Origin: Clostridium sp.
Lineage (GTDB): Bacteria > Bacillota > Clostridia > Clostridiales > Clostridiaceae
Length of the DNA stretch: 41,506 bases
Direction: 5' to 3'
NCBI GenBank assembly: GCA_018372555.1
Contig: JAHAIU010000004.1
Span: 1-41,506, forward strand
A model generated the notes under the pieces. It had not been told where the DNA came from. It made no database searches and worked only from the letters and a program-made list of their open reading frames with translations. Shown here in pieces: positions 40,847-41,506 of this stretch. The translations under genes were made by a program, and so were the position numbers. Position 1 is the stretch's first letter, and each line of letters opens with the position of its first letter.

Positions 40847-41221
40847 CTATTGCACCTCCTCTTCTAATAATCTTATATATTCACTATCTGTTTTACTTCC
40901 AAAACTTAGCTTTAGAGATTGCATCAAGCTTTCTATACTTTTTTCAAAAGTTAATAGTAATACCTGACATTTCTCTAAATCTTGATCTTTAAGATTTGAT
41001 AAATTGATATGTAAGAAACCATCATTTATCTTATACTTAACCTTAAGCTTCAATACCTCTTCAATACCTATTAAAGTACCTTGAGATAATACAGAAACGG
41101 AATTGCAAATCAAATCATAAGCATCTCCACTTTTCTCTAATTCAGCCTTAGATAAAGCATGACCTTCTATCTTAAAACCAAGTCTTAAATTCTCTTTTTT
41201 AAAAATCTTAATCTCAATCAT
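40847..41221 (-). CDS. prp: Ribosomal-processing cysteine protease Prp
   Basis: 124 residues. The catalytic pair is visible as GHA (His in FKIEGHALSK) and GDAYDLICNSVSVLSQ (Cys39). It cleaves the N-terminal extension MNLQLFA of ribosomal protein L27, encoded directly downstream. The gene sits between L21 and L27, its invariant place in Firmicutes. Confidence 0.93.
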   Translation of the reverse strand: MIEIKIFKKENLRLGFKIEGHALSKAELEKSGDAYDLICNSVSVLSQGTLIGIEEVLKLKVKYKINDGFLHINLSNLKDQDLEKCQVLLLTFEKSIESLMQSLKLSFGSKTDSEYIRLLEEEVQ

Positions 41222-41226
41222 AATAA

Positions 41227-41506
41227 TTAAGCTTCGATTTTTTCGATTACTAACTTAGTGTATGGTTGTCTGTGACCAGTCTTCTTTCTGTAGTCCTTCT
41301 TTGGCTTATACTTGAAAACTGTGATCTTCTTAGCTTTACCTTGAGATAAAACCTTAGCTACAACCTTAGCACCTTCTACAACTGGTGTACCAACTTTTAA
41401 AGCATCGCCATTTGAAACTGCTAATACTTCTGTTAATTCAACTGTTGAGTCAACTTCAGCGTTAAGTTTTTCAACGAATATTACGTCTCCTTCTTGAACT
41501 CTGTAT
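41227..41506 (-). CDS. rplU: 50S ribosomal protein L21 (5' end cut by window)
   Basis: The last 92 residues of L21 are present, from YRVQEGDVIFVEKLNAEVDS through KYKPKKDYRRKTGHRQPYTK to LVIEKIEA. About ten N-terminal residues lie outside the window. It is an RNA-binding large-subunit protein and the first gene of the L21-Prp-L27 operon. Confidence 0.96.
   Translation of the reverse strand, partial: YRVQEGDVIFVEKLNAEVDSTVELTEVLAVSNGDALKVGTPVVEGAKVVAKVLSQGKAKKITVFKYKPKKDYRKKTGHRQPYTKLVIEKIEA

Overview
The window looks like the chromosome of a Clostridium sensu stricto (cluster I) species. The DNA is very AT-rich, ribosome binding sites are strong AGGAGG/GGGGGA types, and several proteins are typical of clostridia: DUF1659/DUF2922 small proteins, a clostridial-type L21-Prp-L27 cluster, BMP-family nucleoside import, and a preQ1-I riboswitch over a queuosine-salvage operon. 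I cannot assign a species from sequence alone.

Layout. (1) 1-4,700: a GH1 6-phospho-beta-glycosidase with an RpiR/SIS regulator, a pair of paralogous 76-77 aa unknown proteins, a DUF4190 protein and a YczE-like membrane protein. (2) 4,768-7,935: adenine deaminase and an NCS2 purine permease in one operon, with a good promoter carrying an ACGAAT inverted repeat. (3) 8,061-12,288: two exported proteins of unknown role, one of them a 940 aa repetitive surface protein. (4) 12,741-18,210: a BMP-type ABC nucleoside importer operon (lipoprotein, twin ATPase, two permeases) ending in a metallophosphoesterase. Divergent from it is a Crp/Fnr-type regulator with a candidate class II site at about -41.5 of the transporter promoter. 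(5) 19,227-21,898: preQ1-I riboswitch, nucleoside hydrolase, ECF S component and radical SAM enzyme. This matches the queuosine/queuine salvage pathway described for gut clostridia (QueK, a transporter, QueL).

(6) 21,900-29,059 is an accessory, decaying zone. It holds a pseudogene with in-frame stops, a CPBP protease, a transposase with an internal deletion, two small unknown genes, an NTase substrate-binding (HI0074-like) remnant, a phage-type replication protein gene, DUF1659/DUF2922 genes, a structured intergenic segment, a methyltransferase, and a degenerate inverted second copy of the replication gene. (7) 29,060-41,506 is housekeeping: RlmD-type RNA methyltransferase, an RDD protein, a lipoprotein, DUF350, ComEA, a D,D-carboxypeptidase, an RluA-family pseudouridine synthase, LCP protein, YqeK, NadD, YhbY, Obg, L27, Prp and the 3' part of L21. 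Intergenic spaces here carry a dispersed AATTAACAATT-rich repeat family and two-tier palindromes.

Together, regions 2, 4 and 5 form a nucleobase/nucleoside scavenging neighbourhood: adenine uptake and deamination, nucleoside import, and recovery of the tRNA-modification base queuine. The most valuable observation is the preQ1-controlled salvage operon with its unusual double leader (two promoters, two terminators). The accessory zone offers the best chance of something undescribed.
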